Source: an uncultured Dorea sp.
GTDB taxonomy: Bacteria; Bacillota; Clostridia; Lachnospirales; Lachnospiraceae
Direction: 5' to 3'
NCBI GenBank assembly: GCA_910584575.1
Contig: CAJUBG010000003.1
Coordinates: forward strand, 34,422-98,421
Length of the DNA stretch: 64,000 nucleotides
The notes below the pieces were generated by a model. It searched no databases, was not told the DNA's origin, and worked only from the letters and a program-made list of their open reading frames with translations. A program made the position numbers and the translations under genes. Positions 17,460 to 26,545 of this stretch are shown piece by piece (position 1 is the stretch's first letter; each line of letters opens with the position of its first letter).

Positions 17460-19079
17460 ATGCAATACGAATTTTTAAAACATTTCCCCAGAAGAATGAA
17501 GAATGTAGGTTTATATGCTTTGCTAATCCAGAACAGCGCCCAGAAGACCACCTGGAAGCAGTATGGCTTCCTGACATTAGGGGAACAGTTGAACCTGATT
17601 TTCGCGGTAATGCTCTATGTCATGGAGCAGTCTTTGAAGGAAGAACATTGTACCATGGACGATATCGGGGTATATATTGATGCAATTAACACACGGCATT
17701 TTCGGAAAAGTATGTCCTATGACGAGTGCAGGCAATTAGGGGATTTTGTGGTAAATATTGTTCTGTCCAATGAAGGCAGAGCCATGTATTTTGAAGGATT
17801 TGACTTTGAGGAGAATGAGTATCAGAAGCTTCATATCAGTTATGTAGCGAATCGAATCATTTACATAGACCAGGAATTCAAGCGCACTTCTTACTATCTG
17901 ACGGACGACGGCTACAATCTTTTGTTGGCGACCCTGGAGATAGAGAATAATATGAAGCTGACCATCCACGAGATGATTTTCCAGATGCATCTTGAGAAGC
18001 AGAGCTATGACAAGGCTGTGGATGAGATTAAGAATGTGTTTAATCTGCTGAGAATTCAGTTGCAGAAGATTCAGGAGGCTATGGGGAAGATTCGCAGAAA
18101 CGCGCTGAATTATTCTGTGAAGGATTATGAGGAGATTTTGCTTGAGAATCTGGATACCATCAGTGATACGAAGCAGAAATTCCAGAATTACAGGGAGATG
18201 GTAAAGAGTCGGGCGCAGGCGTTGGAGGAGGAGAATATTAACGTAAAACGGCTCAGTGAGAAGGAGGAGGAGAGTCTTTCCCATCTTCGGGTGATTGAGA
18301 CGTACCTGAACCGGACGATTGATGAACACCAGAAGATTCTGAACAGTCATTTTGACCTTAAGGCTTTATATACAAAGGAGTTGGAGACGCTGACTCAGAT
18401 GTCGTTAATCAGAAGATTTCCCCTTCGGACAGAATTGTATGATAAGATTCTTGAGAATCCTAAGGCATTGGAGAAGCTGGATTTTTTCCTGCGTCCCTTG
18501 TTTAACCAGGAACCGGACAAGGTTTATAATCTGAATAAGGCGTTTCAACTCCAGCGTCCGGTGAAGAAGCGTATCGAGGAGGATAGTGCGGAGGAGTTGG
18601 ATTTTGATGAGGAGGAATGGATGCGCGAGCAGGAGAGGCTTCGCAGGGAGAAGCTTAAGCGGTATGAGGTAAGCCTTAGGCGGCTGCTTGGCTATGCGCT
18701 TAAGAAGGGGGAGGTATCCCTTCAGGAGATTAGTGCGTTTACGAGGGAACAGGAGGATGAGAGGGAAGAATTGATTCCGAATGTGGAGATTTTCAAAGAG
18801 ATTATGGTTGAGTTGATTAAGAATCAGGAGATTGATATTAAGACTCTGGCCAGGGAACGGAGTGAGTATATCCAGGATATGCCAGGGGAGTTTCAGTTGA
18901 ATGAGATGCTTTTGCAGCTAGTGGAGGAATATCCGGAATTTCGGGATGTGCGCAGGGTGGAGACTTACCGGATTGAGGATGGAAGTGTTGTGACGTTTGA
19001 AGGGATTTTGAATGAGGATAAGGTAAGAAAGACCATCCGGTGTTCCAATGTGTTGATTCGTGTGGGGCGGGGGAGTTGA
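17460..19079 (+). CDS. jetA: Wadjet-like JetA, kleisin-type subunit
   Basis: This 539-aa protein has no signal or membrane span. Residues of about 1-160 look like tandem winged-helix structure. A long coiled-coil (about 165-310, with many Leu, Glu and Lys heptads) follows, then a compact region, an acidic stretch (AEELDFDEEEW near 380) and a C-terminal winged-helix-like part. The arrangement resembles MukF/JetA kleisins that bridge the SMC heads. The position beside jetB and jetC with JetD in the same operon supports the call. It is not obviously homologous to the second JetA-like protein at 60840, which starts differently. The ATG at 17460 follows GGAAGG. The assignment rests on architecture and context more than on a signature motif. 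Confidence 0.65.
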   Translation: MQYEFLKHFPRRMKNVGLYALLIQNSAQKTTWKQYGFLTLGEQLNLIFAVMLYVMEQSLKEEHCTMDDIGVYIDAINTRHFRKSMSYDECRQLGDFVVNIVLSNEGRAMYFEGFDFEENEYQKLHISYVANRIIYIDQEFKRTSYYLTDDGYNLLLATLEIENNMKLTIHEMIFQMHLEKQSYDKAVDEIKNVFNLLRIQLQKIQEAMGKIRRNALNYSVKDYEEILLENLDTISDTKQKFQNYREMVKSRAQALEEENINVKRLSEKEEESLSHLRVIETYLNRTIDEHQKILNSHFDLKALYTKELETLTQMSLIRRFPLRTELYDKILENPKALEKLDFFLRPLFNQEPDKVYNLNKAFQLQRPVKKRIEEDSAEELDFDEEEWMREQERLRREKLKRYEVSLRRLLGYALKKGEVSLQEISAFTREQEDEREELIPNVEIFKEIMVELIKNQEIDIKTLARERSEYIQDMPGEFQLNEMLLQLVEEYPEFRDVRRVETYRIEDGSVVTFEGILNEDKVRKTIRCSNVLIRVGRGS

Positions 19080-19133
19080 GCTGGATAAATATGTGGAATA
19101 AAGATCAGTCAAATAAGTATTGGAGTATATTAT

Positions 19134-20584
19134 ATGAATATTGTGAATATAGAAAAATTAATTGGGGAAACAACCGAATATGATAAAAAGCAGGCATTGG
19201 AATTCAAGAAGCCTAAAAGCTGGTGTAAAAGTATAAGCGCATTTGCCAATGGAAAAGGAGGCTCTTTAATATTTGGCATTACGAATAATAATGAAATTAT
19301 TGGATTGGAAAATGCGGAAAGAGATGCAGAAATTATCAGTGAAATGATTAAAGTTCATATGAATCCAATTCCTAAAATAAATCTTAAGTTTTATGAAGCA
19401 GATAATGGAAAAAAACTGATTATATTGGATATCTATGCAGGCGAGCAGACGCCATACTACTACGATGGGAATGGTACACTGACTGCTTTTCGTAGGGTAG
19501 GAAATGAAAGTATTCCCGTAACGCCTATGGAATTGAAAGAATTAGTGTTAGAGGAGGAGTTGAATCTTATGATAGCCTTAAATCCAAGTATTTGTTTAGT
19601 GATATGGCTTTTACAAAGCTAAAGTCTGTATACAGACAGAGAACAGGCAATCAGTTTGAAGCTTCTGATTATGCTTCTTTTGGAATTATTGATGATGAGG
19701 GGAAACTGACAAATGCAGGGGCGCTATTGGCGGATGAATCTCCGATACGCCATTCAAGGCTTTTTTGTACTCGATGGAATGGGCTGGATAAGGCGTCGGG
19801 AGTGGTGGATGCGATTGATGACCATGAGTTTTCAGGCGGACTAATTAACTTGTTGCAAGATGGAACGGAGTTTGTTGCGAATCATTCTAAAAAAGCATGG
19901 AAGAAGATACCGGATGGCCGTATCGAGATGCCAGAGTATCCGGAACGAGCAGTATTAGAAGGAATTGTTAATGCATTAATACATCGTAATTATCTGGAGG
20001 TCGGAAGCGAGATTCATATTGATATGTTTGATGACAGGTTAGAAATATATTCTCCAGGTGGAATGTTTGACGGAACAAGGGTGCAGGATCGGGATTTAAT
20101 GAATATTCCATCCAGAAGGAGGAATCCTGTTATCGCTGATATTTTTAGTCGCCTAAAATATATGGATAGGAGAGGGAGTGGATTTAAAAAAATTATTGGT
20201 GATTATAGGCAGCAGCCGCAATATGAAGAACATATGAAACCGGAATTTAATTCTGATTACGACCAGTTTATTTTGGTTCTTAAAAATTTAAACTACCATT
20301 TAAATTTTACTGGTAGTGATGAAAAAACTACTAAGAAAACTATGAAGAAAATAGTTATAAAAACTACCAGGAAAAAGAATGAAAAAAACATAAACGAAAT
20401 TATAAATATGATGCTAAAAAATCCCCAAATTACAGTGAAAGAGATGGCAGAAATACTAGGGATTACTGTGGATGGAGTGCGTTATCACATAAAAAAGCTA
20501 AAAGCATCCGGCAGAATTGAGAGGGTTGGCCCTGATCGTGGAGGGAGTTGGAAGGTAAACTACCAAGAAAAACTACCAAGATAA
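19134..20584 (+). pseudogene. Frameshifted AlbA_2-domain (divergent AAA-4) protein with C-terminal winged helix
   Basis: The N-terminal frame (19134-19622) encodes an AlbA_2/Schlafen-like domain with LEFKKPKSWCKSISAFANGK and GGSLIFGITN. The rest (from about 19551 to 20584) lies in the next frame and carries the usual C-terminal part: AVLEGIVNALIHRNYLE and DDRLEIYSPGGM, a GHKL-like ATP-binding signature. It ends in a winged helix at ITVKEMAEILGITVDGVRYH. The two frames join perfectly if one base is restored near 19550, where LVL should continue RGGVESYDSLKS. The gene is visibly more AT-rich than jetA and jetC and has gaps of 54-57 bases on both sides, unlike the tight spacing elsewhere in the operon. 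It appears inserted and then broken, unless this is a sequencing error. Confidence 0.8.
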
Positions 20585-20641
20585 CTACCAAGAAGCTTGA
20601 AAGGTGATTAACTATATAAAAAGTTATAAGGAGTAAAAAAT

Positions 20642-21358
20642 ATGGCTTATGAATTAGACGAAGTCCGAACCAGCCAGGAGATTTTCTATTACCTCCTAGA
20701 GCATCATGAACTCTGTGAGGATGAAGAAATGCAGCTTTACAGGGCATATACCGAGCAGGAGGAGATTCAAAACCTGGTAAAATCCCAGGGAGAGATTGCC
20801 GAGAGCCGGATTGAACGGTACGGCAACGTAATCTATCTCATCCCAAAAGAAGATAATTATTTCCTGGGATTTTCCAAGGCGCAGCTTAAGGCTGCCCTCT
20901 GCAAATCCTCCGGCACAGACAAGGACTATTACCTGTCTCAGTTCGTAGTGCTGACTCTTTTGGTGGAATTCTTCGACGGACAGGGAAGCAGCAGTAAGGC
21001 AAGAGAATATATGCGGGTGGGAGAGCTGCAGAACTGTATCTCCAACCGCCTGAAGGAAGGCGCCGAGAGTATGGACGAAGAACAGGAGGAGAAGGCAGGG
21101 ATTGCATTTTCCAATATGTTGGAAGCCTACGAGGCGCTGCGGTCAGATGATAAAGGTTCAAGGGCCAGGACGACTAAGGAGGGCTTCCTTCATTCGATTC
21201 TGATATTCCTGCAGAAGCAGGGTTTGGTTGAGTACGTAGAAGCTGACGAGATGATTAAGACCACGAAGAAGCTGGATAATTTTATGGACTGGAATCTGCT
21301 GAACCAGAATCACTACCAGAGAGTGCTAAGGGTACTGGGGGTGACGGAGGATGAGTAA
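20642..21358 (+). CDS. jetB: Wadjet-like JetB (DUF6063-type, KITE-like subunit)
   Basis: The 238-aa protein has no signal peptide. It reads as a winged-helix dimer-forming protein: helices at 5-60, a beta section at YLIPKEDNYFLGFSK, then TKEGFLHSILIFLQKQGLVE near the C-terminus, typical of KITE-type subunits. JetB subunits bind JetA and the JetC heads. It begins after AAGGAG and its end overlaps jetC by eight bases, so translation of the two is probably coupled. The resemblance to DUF6063 is from memory. The overlap with a giant SMC-like ATPase makes the JetB role likely. Confidence 0.75.
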   Translation: MAYELDEVRTSQEIFYYLLEHHELCEDEEMQLYRAYTEQEEIQNLVKSQGEIAESRIERYGNVIYLIPKEDNYFLGFSKAQLKAALCKSSGTDKDYYLSQFVVLTLLVEFFDGQGSSSKAREYMRVGELQNCISNRLKEGAESMDEEQEEKAGIAFSNMLEAYEALRSDDKGSRARTTKEGFLHSILIFLQKQGLVEYVEADEMIKTTKKLDNFMDWNLLNQNHYQRVLRVLGVTEDE

Positions 21359-24300
21359 AATCAATGCCATCAGGCTGATTAATGTGAATTATAATCATAA
21401 TGCCATCCGTGTCAGCGACGAGTGTTTTCATCTGAACGGCGAGAGTACCCTTCTTTCCCTTAGAAACGGAGGCGGGAAGTCGGTTCTGGTTCAGATGGTT
21501 ACCGCGCCCTTTGTACATAAGAGGTACCGAGACGCCAAAGACCGTCCCTTTGAGAGCTATTTTACCACGAATAAGCCCTCCTTTATCCTTGTGGAATGGG
21601 TATTGGACGGCGGGGCAGGCTATGTGCTAACAGGGATGATGGTAAGAAGGAGTCAGGAGGCAGGCGAGGGAAACGCAGAGAACCTGGAGATGGTCAACAT
21701 AATCAGCGAATACAGAGAACCCTGTATCCAGGATATCCATCATCTTCCTGTGGTTGAGAAGGGAAAGAAGGAGATTGTCCTTAAGAATTTCGCGGCGTGC
21801 AGGCAGATGTTTGAGTCGTACAAGAAGGACCGTTCCATGAGCTTCTTCTATTATGATATGGCCAATCCCGCCCAATCCAGGCAGTATTTTGACAAATTAA
21901 TGGAGTACCAGATTCACTATAAGGAGTGGGAGACCATTATCAAGAAGGTGAACCTTAAGGAGTCAGGGCTGTCGGATTTGTTCGCGGATTGCAGGGATGA
22001 GAAGGGACTGGTAGAGAAATGGTTTCTGGATGCTGTGGAGAGCAAGCTGAATAAAGAGAGAAACCGTATGAAGGAGTTTCAGGCCATTCTTGAGAAATAT
22101 GTGGGGCAGTACAAGGATAACCAGACTAAGATTAAGAGGCGTGATATCATACGCGAGTTTAAGGTAGAAGCGGAAAAGCTTCAGGAAAAGGCGGAGGATT
22201 ATCAGGCTAAGAGCAGTCAGGCCAGGCGCCAGGAGAATCTGGTCGCCCGATTTATCGCTGAACTTTTGCGGCTTCATGAGCAGGCGGAGGGGGAGTATCA
22301 GGGAATTCTTGGAAAGATAGAGTGGATTCGAGGACAGTTAGCCAGAGTGGAGTTTGAAAAGCTGTCCGGTGAAATCCATCAGTTAGAGAAGGAACTGCGT
22401 TTCCATCTGAGTAATCGGGAAATGATTGAGATTGAGAAGGAAGAACTTGAGATTAAGGAAAAAAGAGTTTTCCGTAAACTGCGCCTTCTGGACTGTGCGA
22501 AGCAGCAGAAAGCCACTGAGCATGAGCAGGGTGAACTGGAACTGATTCGCCAGAAGCTTCTTGTATCCAGGAAGAAGGAGGAGGACCTGGAACCGGAAAG
22601 AAATGCCCTGGGATATACTCTGAGGCGTTATTATGAAGCGCGTCTTTTTGAAAATGAGGAAAAGTTAAGGGAAAATGAGGAGGCGGCCAAGGCGGCAGCA
22701 TCAGAGCTGTCTAAGGTAGAAGGGAGGCTTTTAGAGCTTTCAGAGAATTTAATTGAAAATGCGTCGCGCTCAGGCGGACTTAAGAGCGCGGCGGCATCCT
22801 ATGACCGGACGGAGGATGGGTATAATCAGCGTTATGGAGAGGAATTACTCCGCAATATTCTCGGCGTGTATGAAGCAGGGCTGCTTGAAATCCACAGGCA
22901 GGATTATAAGAAGGAGTTGGAGGCATGTACCCGTTTGCGCCTGTCGCTTAAGAAGCAGCGTGAGCAGGCGGTGGCGAGAAGCCGGAGTATTGAGCGTGAG
23001 CAGCAGGATTTGCGTTCTAAGCTGCTTCAGGGGAAGCTGGAGTTAGAGCAGCAGGAGGGTGTGCGGCAGGAATATGAGCAAGAGCTGGAAGCCCGAAGGA
23101 TTGTGTTGCGGTATCTGAATCTGGAGGAGGCGGTAATTTTTGACAAGGGTAAGCTTCTGCATGCGTCAGAGAGAAAATTGTTGGAGATTGCCGGATTCCG
23201 CCGCAATCTTGAGAAGGAGGAGGACATTTTACAGAAGGAGTATCAACGTCTGACTCAAGGGAAGGTGCTGGAATTGCCGGAGGAGATAGAGAGAGGGCTT
23301 TTGGACCTTGGAATCCATGTAGTCTATGGAATGGAGTGGCTGGCGAAGAATGGTTATTCCGAGCAGCAGAATATAGAGCTGGTGCGCTGCCATCCGTTTT
23401 TACCCTATGCCTTGATTTTGTCCCAGGCTGAGGTGCAGAAATTATCCCGAAATATGGATGGAATCTATACGTCGTTTCCGATTCCCATTGTGGCGCGGGA
23501 GATTCTGGAGGGAAGCAAGGCAGAGCGCGCCAAGGGCATGATAAATCTTGAGGGCGTCAGCTTCTATGTCTGGTTTAATGAGAATCTGCTGAATGAAGAA
23601 AAGCTTAAGCTTCTGGTGCAGGAGAAGGAGAGGCAGATTGCGAAAAAGAGGGAGGCTATTGCCATCCGGCAGGCGGAATATACAGAGTATTTTGAACGCC
23701 AGGAGTTGATTCGCAACCAGCAGGTCAGCAAGGAGAAGTGGGAGGCCAATGAGAAGCTGCGAAAAGAGCTTGGCGAACGGCTTCAGAAGCAGGAGAAAGA
23801 GCTGCGGGCAGGTGCGGAGGAGTTGGCAGAGCTTAAGGGAAGGCTTGAAGAACTGGAAAACAATATCCGCAATGCGGACCGTGAGGTTGGGTATCAGCAG
23901 AGAAGGCTTGAGGATTTTGAACGGCTTTGCGAGGATTATGAGACGTATGAACAGAAGCTAAAAGAGCTGGAACGATGTAAGAAAGAGGCCAAGAAGCTCT
24001 CTGAGAAGCAAAAGCTGTGCCAGAACCAGCAGGAGAGCTTAAGAGAACGGCAAAAGACAGGAGAGATAGAGAGAAGCAATCTGATTCGGGAGGGAGATGA
24101 GCTTAGGAAGGAGGGGCAGAAATATCATAGTTATGAGAGCGAGGAGAGCCCTGAACCAGATGGTGGAGATTTCGGGAACATCATGGAGATGAAGGCGCGC
24201 TACGCTGCAATCACTTCTGCTATGTCCCAGGAAATCCAAGAGCTTGAGGACCAAGAGCACCGCCTGGCCGCCCGTTGCCAGGAGGCGTTAGATGAGCTTA

Positions 24301-25763
24301 AACATTTGCAGAGGGATTACGGGCTTGCCAGTGAAGAATGGAGGCAGGTGAGTTATAGCCGCGAAGAAAAATCCCATCAGGAGATTATGCTGGAGGATTT
24401 AAGGCAGAAGCTTGCCGTGAAGGAAAGACTTTGGAATGACGAGGATAAGCAGGCAGCCGTGGTGAACCAGCAGATGAAAGAACGCCTTGGGAGGATGAAG
24501 CAGGAGTGCGGCGAGGAAACGCCTTTGCCAAAGGAAGAAATCCAGAATCAGGATTTTGACGCAAGGAGGAATCAGTTCCGCTATCAGGAGAAGGAGGCGG
24601 CAAAACAGGCGGAGGTCTGGAGGGAACGGCTCAGAAGCTATGATGAGAATCTGACAGCCCTCTCTGAGTACAGTGAATTTCCCCTGGGAGATGAGGTGGA
24701 GTGGCAGCAGGATTTCGGAGAGATGGATGCAAAGAGCCTTCGCAATTTTAAAGGTATTCTGCTTCGGGATTATAACCAGATGCTTCGTGACTGTCGGGAG
24801 GCCAGGGACGCGCTTACCCGTCTGCTCAATCAGGTAGTACGCATGGATAAGTTTCAGGAGGATTTCTATAAGAAGCCTTTAGAGTCAATGCTGGAGTTGA
24901 CCGCAGACGCATCCGCGGTTCTTCGGCAGTTGGAGACAACCGTACAGTCCTATGACAGTCTGATGGAGAAGCTGGAGGTGGACATTTCCCTTGTGGAGAA
25001 GGAGAAGCACAAGATTGTGGAGTTAATGGAGGATTATATCCGCGAGGTACATCAAAACCTGTGCAGGATTGACCATAATTCTACGATTACCATCCGAGAG
25101 CGTCCGGTGAAGATGCTGAAAATCGGGCTTCCACAGTGGGAGGAGAATGAGAATCTATATCAGCTTCGCCTTCAGGATATGATAGATGAGATTACCCAGA
25201 AGGGACTTTGTCTATTTGAGCAGAATGAAAATGCACAGGAGTATTTTGGAACCCAGATTACCACGAGAAATCTCTATGATACGGTAGTGGGTATCGGCAA
25301 TGTGCAGATTCGGCTGTATAAGATAGAGGCGTTAAGGGAGTATCCTATTACCTGGGCGGAGGTGGCGAAAAACTCAGGGGGAGAAGGCTTCCTGTCGGCG
25401 TTTGTTATTCTGTCAAGCCTCTTGTATTATATGCGCAAGGATGATACAGATATTTTTGCAGACCAGAATGAAGGGAAGGTCCTGGTTATGGATAATCCCT
25501 TTGCCCAGACGAATGCGTCCCATCTGCTGAAGCCGCTGATGGAGGTGGCGAAAAAGACGAACACGCAGCTAGTATGTCTGACTGGCCTTGGCGGGGAGTC
25601 GATTTACAGCCGTTTTGATAATATTTACGTGCTGAACCTGATTGCGGCAAGCCTTAGAAACGGGATGCAATATCTGAAGGCAGACCATTTGCGGGGAAAT
25701 GAGCCGGAGACCATGATTGTGTCTCAGATTGAAGTCATGGAACAGCAGGAGTTAGTATTTTAG
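21351..25763 (+). CDS. jetC: Wadjet-like JetC, SMC-type ATPase
   Basis: This 1470-aa protein has the layout of an SMC/MukB-type motor. The Walker A RNGGGKS is at 38-44 in the N-terminal half-head. Long coiled-coils span about 220-600 and 760-1300, with a hinge-like section at about 610-750. The C-terminal head carries an ABC signature NSGGEGFLSAF (about 1340) and the Walker B VLVMDNPFAQTNA (about 1380). The residue after the Walker B aspartate is Asn, where classical SMC proteins have the catalytic Glu. JetC should drive loop extrusion so that JetD can cut small circular DNA. It overlaps jetB by eight bases and is followed after 32 bases by a membrane protein gene. The Jet type could not be fixed without searches. 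Confidence 0.85.
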   Translation: MSKINAIRLINVNYNHNAIRVSDECFHLNGESTLLSLRNGGGKSVLVQMVTAPFVHKRYRDAKDRPFESYFTTNKPSFILVEWVLDGGAGYVLTGMMVRRSQEAGEGNAENLEMVNIISEYREPCIQDIHHLPVVEKGKKEIVLKNFAACRQMFESYKKDRSMSFFYYDMANPAQSRQYFDKLMEYQIHYKEWETIIKKVNLKESGLSDLFADCRDEKGLVEKWFLDAVESKLNKERNRMKEFQAILEKYVGQYKDNQTKIKRRDIIREFKVEAEKLQEKAEDYQAKSSQARRQENLVARFIAELLRLHEQAEGEYQGILGKIEWIRGQLARVEFEKLSGEIHQLEKELRFHLSNREMIEIEKEELEIKEKRVFRKLRLLDCAKQQKATEHEQGELELIRQKLLVSRKKEEDLEPERNALGYTLRRYYEARLFENEEKLRENEEAAKAAASELSKVEGRLLELSENLIENASRSGGLKSAAASYDRTEDGYNQRYGEELLRNILGVYEAGLLEIHRQDYKKELEACTRLRLSLKKQREQAVARSRSIEREQQDLRSKLLQGKLELEQQEGVRQEYEQELEARRIVLRYLNLEEAVIFDKGKLLHASERKLLEIAGFRRNLEKEEDILQKEYQRLTQGKVLELPEEIERGLLDLGIHVVYGMEWLAKNGYSEQQNIELVRCHPFLPYALILSQAEVQKLSRNMDGIYTSFPIPIVAREILEGSKAERAKGMINLEGVSFYVWFNENLLNEEKLKLLVQEKERQIAKKREAIAIRQAEYTEYFERQELIRNQQVSKEKWEANEKLRKELGERLQKQEKELRAGAEELAELKGRLEELENNIRNADREVGYQQRRLEDFERLCEDYETYEQKLKELERCKKEAKKLSEKQKLCQNQQESLRERQKTGEIERSNLIREGDELRKEGQKYHSYESEESPEPDGGDFGNIMEMKARYAAITSAMSQEIQELEDQEHRLAARCQEALDELKHLQRDYGLASEEWRQVSYSREEKSHQEIMLEDLRQKLAVKERLWNDEDKQAAVVNQQMKERLGRMKQECGEETPLPKEEIQNQDFDARRNQFRYQEKEAAKQAEVWRERLRSYDENLTALSEYSEFPLGDEVEWQQDFGEMDAKSLRNFKGILLRDYNQMLRDCREARDALTRLLNQVVRMDKFQEDFYKKPLESMLELTADASAVLRQLETTVQSYDSLMEKLEVDISLVEKEKHKIVELMEDYIREVHQNLCRIDHNSTITIRERPVKMLKIGLPQWEENENLYQLRLQDMIDEITQKGLCLFEQNENAQEYFGTQITTRNLYDTVVGIGNVQIRLYKIEALREYPITWAEVAKNSGGEGFLSAFVILSSLLYYMRKDDTDIFADQNEGKVLVMDNPFAQTNASHLLKPLMEVAKKTNTQLVCLTGLGGESIYSRFDNIYVLNLIAASLRNGMQYLKADHLRGNEPETMIVSQIEVMEQQELVF

Positions 25764-25795
25764 AAAAAAAGGAAGTAGTAGTGAGGAGTGGGAAA

Positions 25796-26437
25796 ATGGC
25801 AAGATATGTGAAAGAAATGGTGTTAAACAAGCCGGATGATTTTGTACAGTTTATTATGAATGATTTTCTGCGGAAAAACAGCTTCGTGATGGCTGACTGG
25901 AAGGGAGAACCTGCATACCGTACCGGAGACGCGATGATGGAGGGGTATAAGTATCTGAAGTGGTATTACAGTAACGGTGTTTTCCATCTGGAGGCGTGGA
26001 TGAAGGGAACCTTCGGCGGAGAGTGGAACCTGGACGGTTTTGTGGGATGTATGCAGAAGAAGCCATACAGAGAGAGCCTTGAGCAGTTATTTGTGGCTCT
26101 TAACCAGCCGATTCCCATGCCCCAGGGGATGCCTGGGAACCAGGGAGGCCAGCCCTGCCAGAATGTTGTGCCCGTACATACTGTGGATAATTCCGGCGCG
26201 GCTACCATGGGGCTTGTGTTCGGGATTCTAAGCATTGTCTTTGCGTTTTTGATACCGATTGTGAGCATTCTGCTGGCATGTCTCGGATTTTCAAGGGCAA
26301 GAATGGGCGCGGGCTCAAGCAAGTCCGGACAGGCGAAGGTGGGAAAGATTCTCTGCATCATCGGGCTTCTCGCGGCGATTGTGATGTGGGGCTTGAATAT
26401 TCTGCTGCTTATTCCGACGGTGGGAAGTTTTTATTAG
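25796..26437 (+). CDS. Membrane protein with DUF4190-like C-terminus, at the tail of the Jet operon
   Basis: The protein is 213 aa from the ATG at 25796, which follows GAGGAGTGGG; a GTG at 25781 after AAGGAAG is an alternative. Residues 1-105 are a soluble domain with many aromatic residues (WKGEPAYRT, LEAWMKGTFGGEW) that I cannot assign. A Pro/Gly/Gln linker at about 106-125 is followed by two hydrophobic helices (TMGLVFGILSIVFAFLIPIV and IIGLLAAIVMWGLNILLLI) in the pattern of DUF4190 proteins. It lies 32 bases after jetC with no visible terminator between, so it may be part of the system or simply cotranscribed. Function unknown. Confidence 0.7.
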   Translation: MARYVKEMVLNKPDDFVQFIMNDFLRKNSFVMADWKGEPAYRTGDAMMEGYKYLKWYYSNGVFHLEAWMKGTFGGEWNLDGFVGCMQKKPYRESLEQLFVALNQPIPMPQGMPGNQGGQPCQNVVPVHTVDNSGAATMGLVFGILSIVFAFLIPIVSILLACLGFSRARMGAGSSKSGQAKVGKILCIIGLLAAIVMWGLNILLLIPTVGSFY

Positions 26438-26508
26438 GATTAAGCCGCTTCCATTGGAGACGAAAATAGAACACTTCACGCAAAAACGAAACAAAATCTC
26501 CCATTTTA

Positions 26509-26517
26509 TGATATACT
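26509..26517 (+). promoter_or_regulatory. Extended -10 promoter of the ABC exporter operon
   Basis: TGATATACT matches the extended -10 form TGnTATAAT with one change, 28 bases before the ATG at 26546. No clear -35 is seen. Confidence 0.5.
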
Positions 26518-26545
26518 ATTGCCAGCAAAGAAGGGAGAAAAGCAG

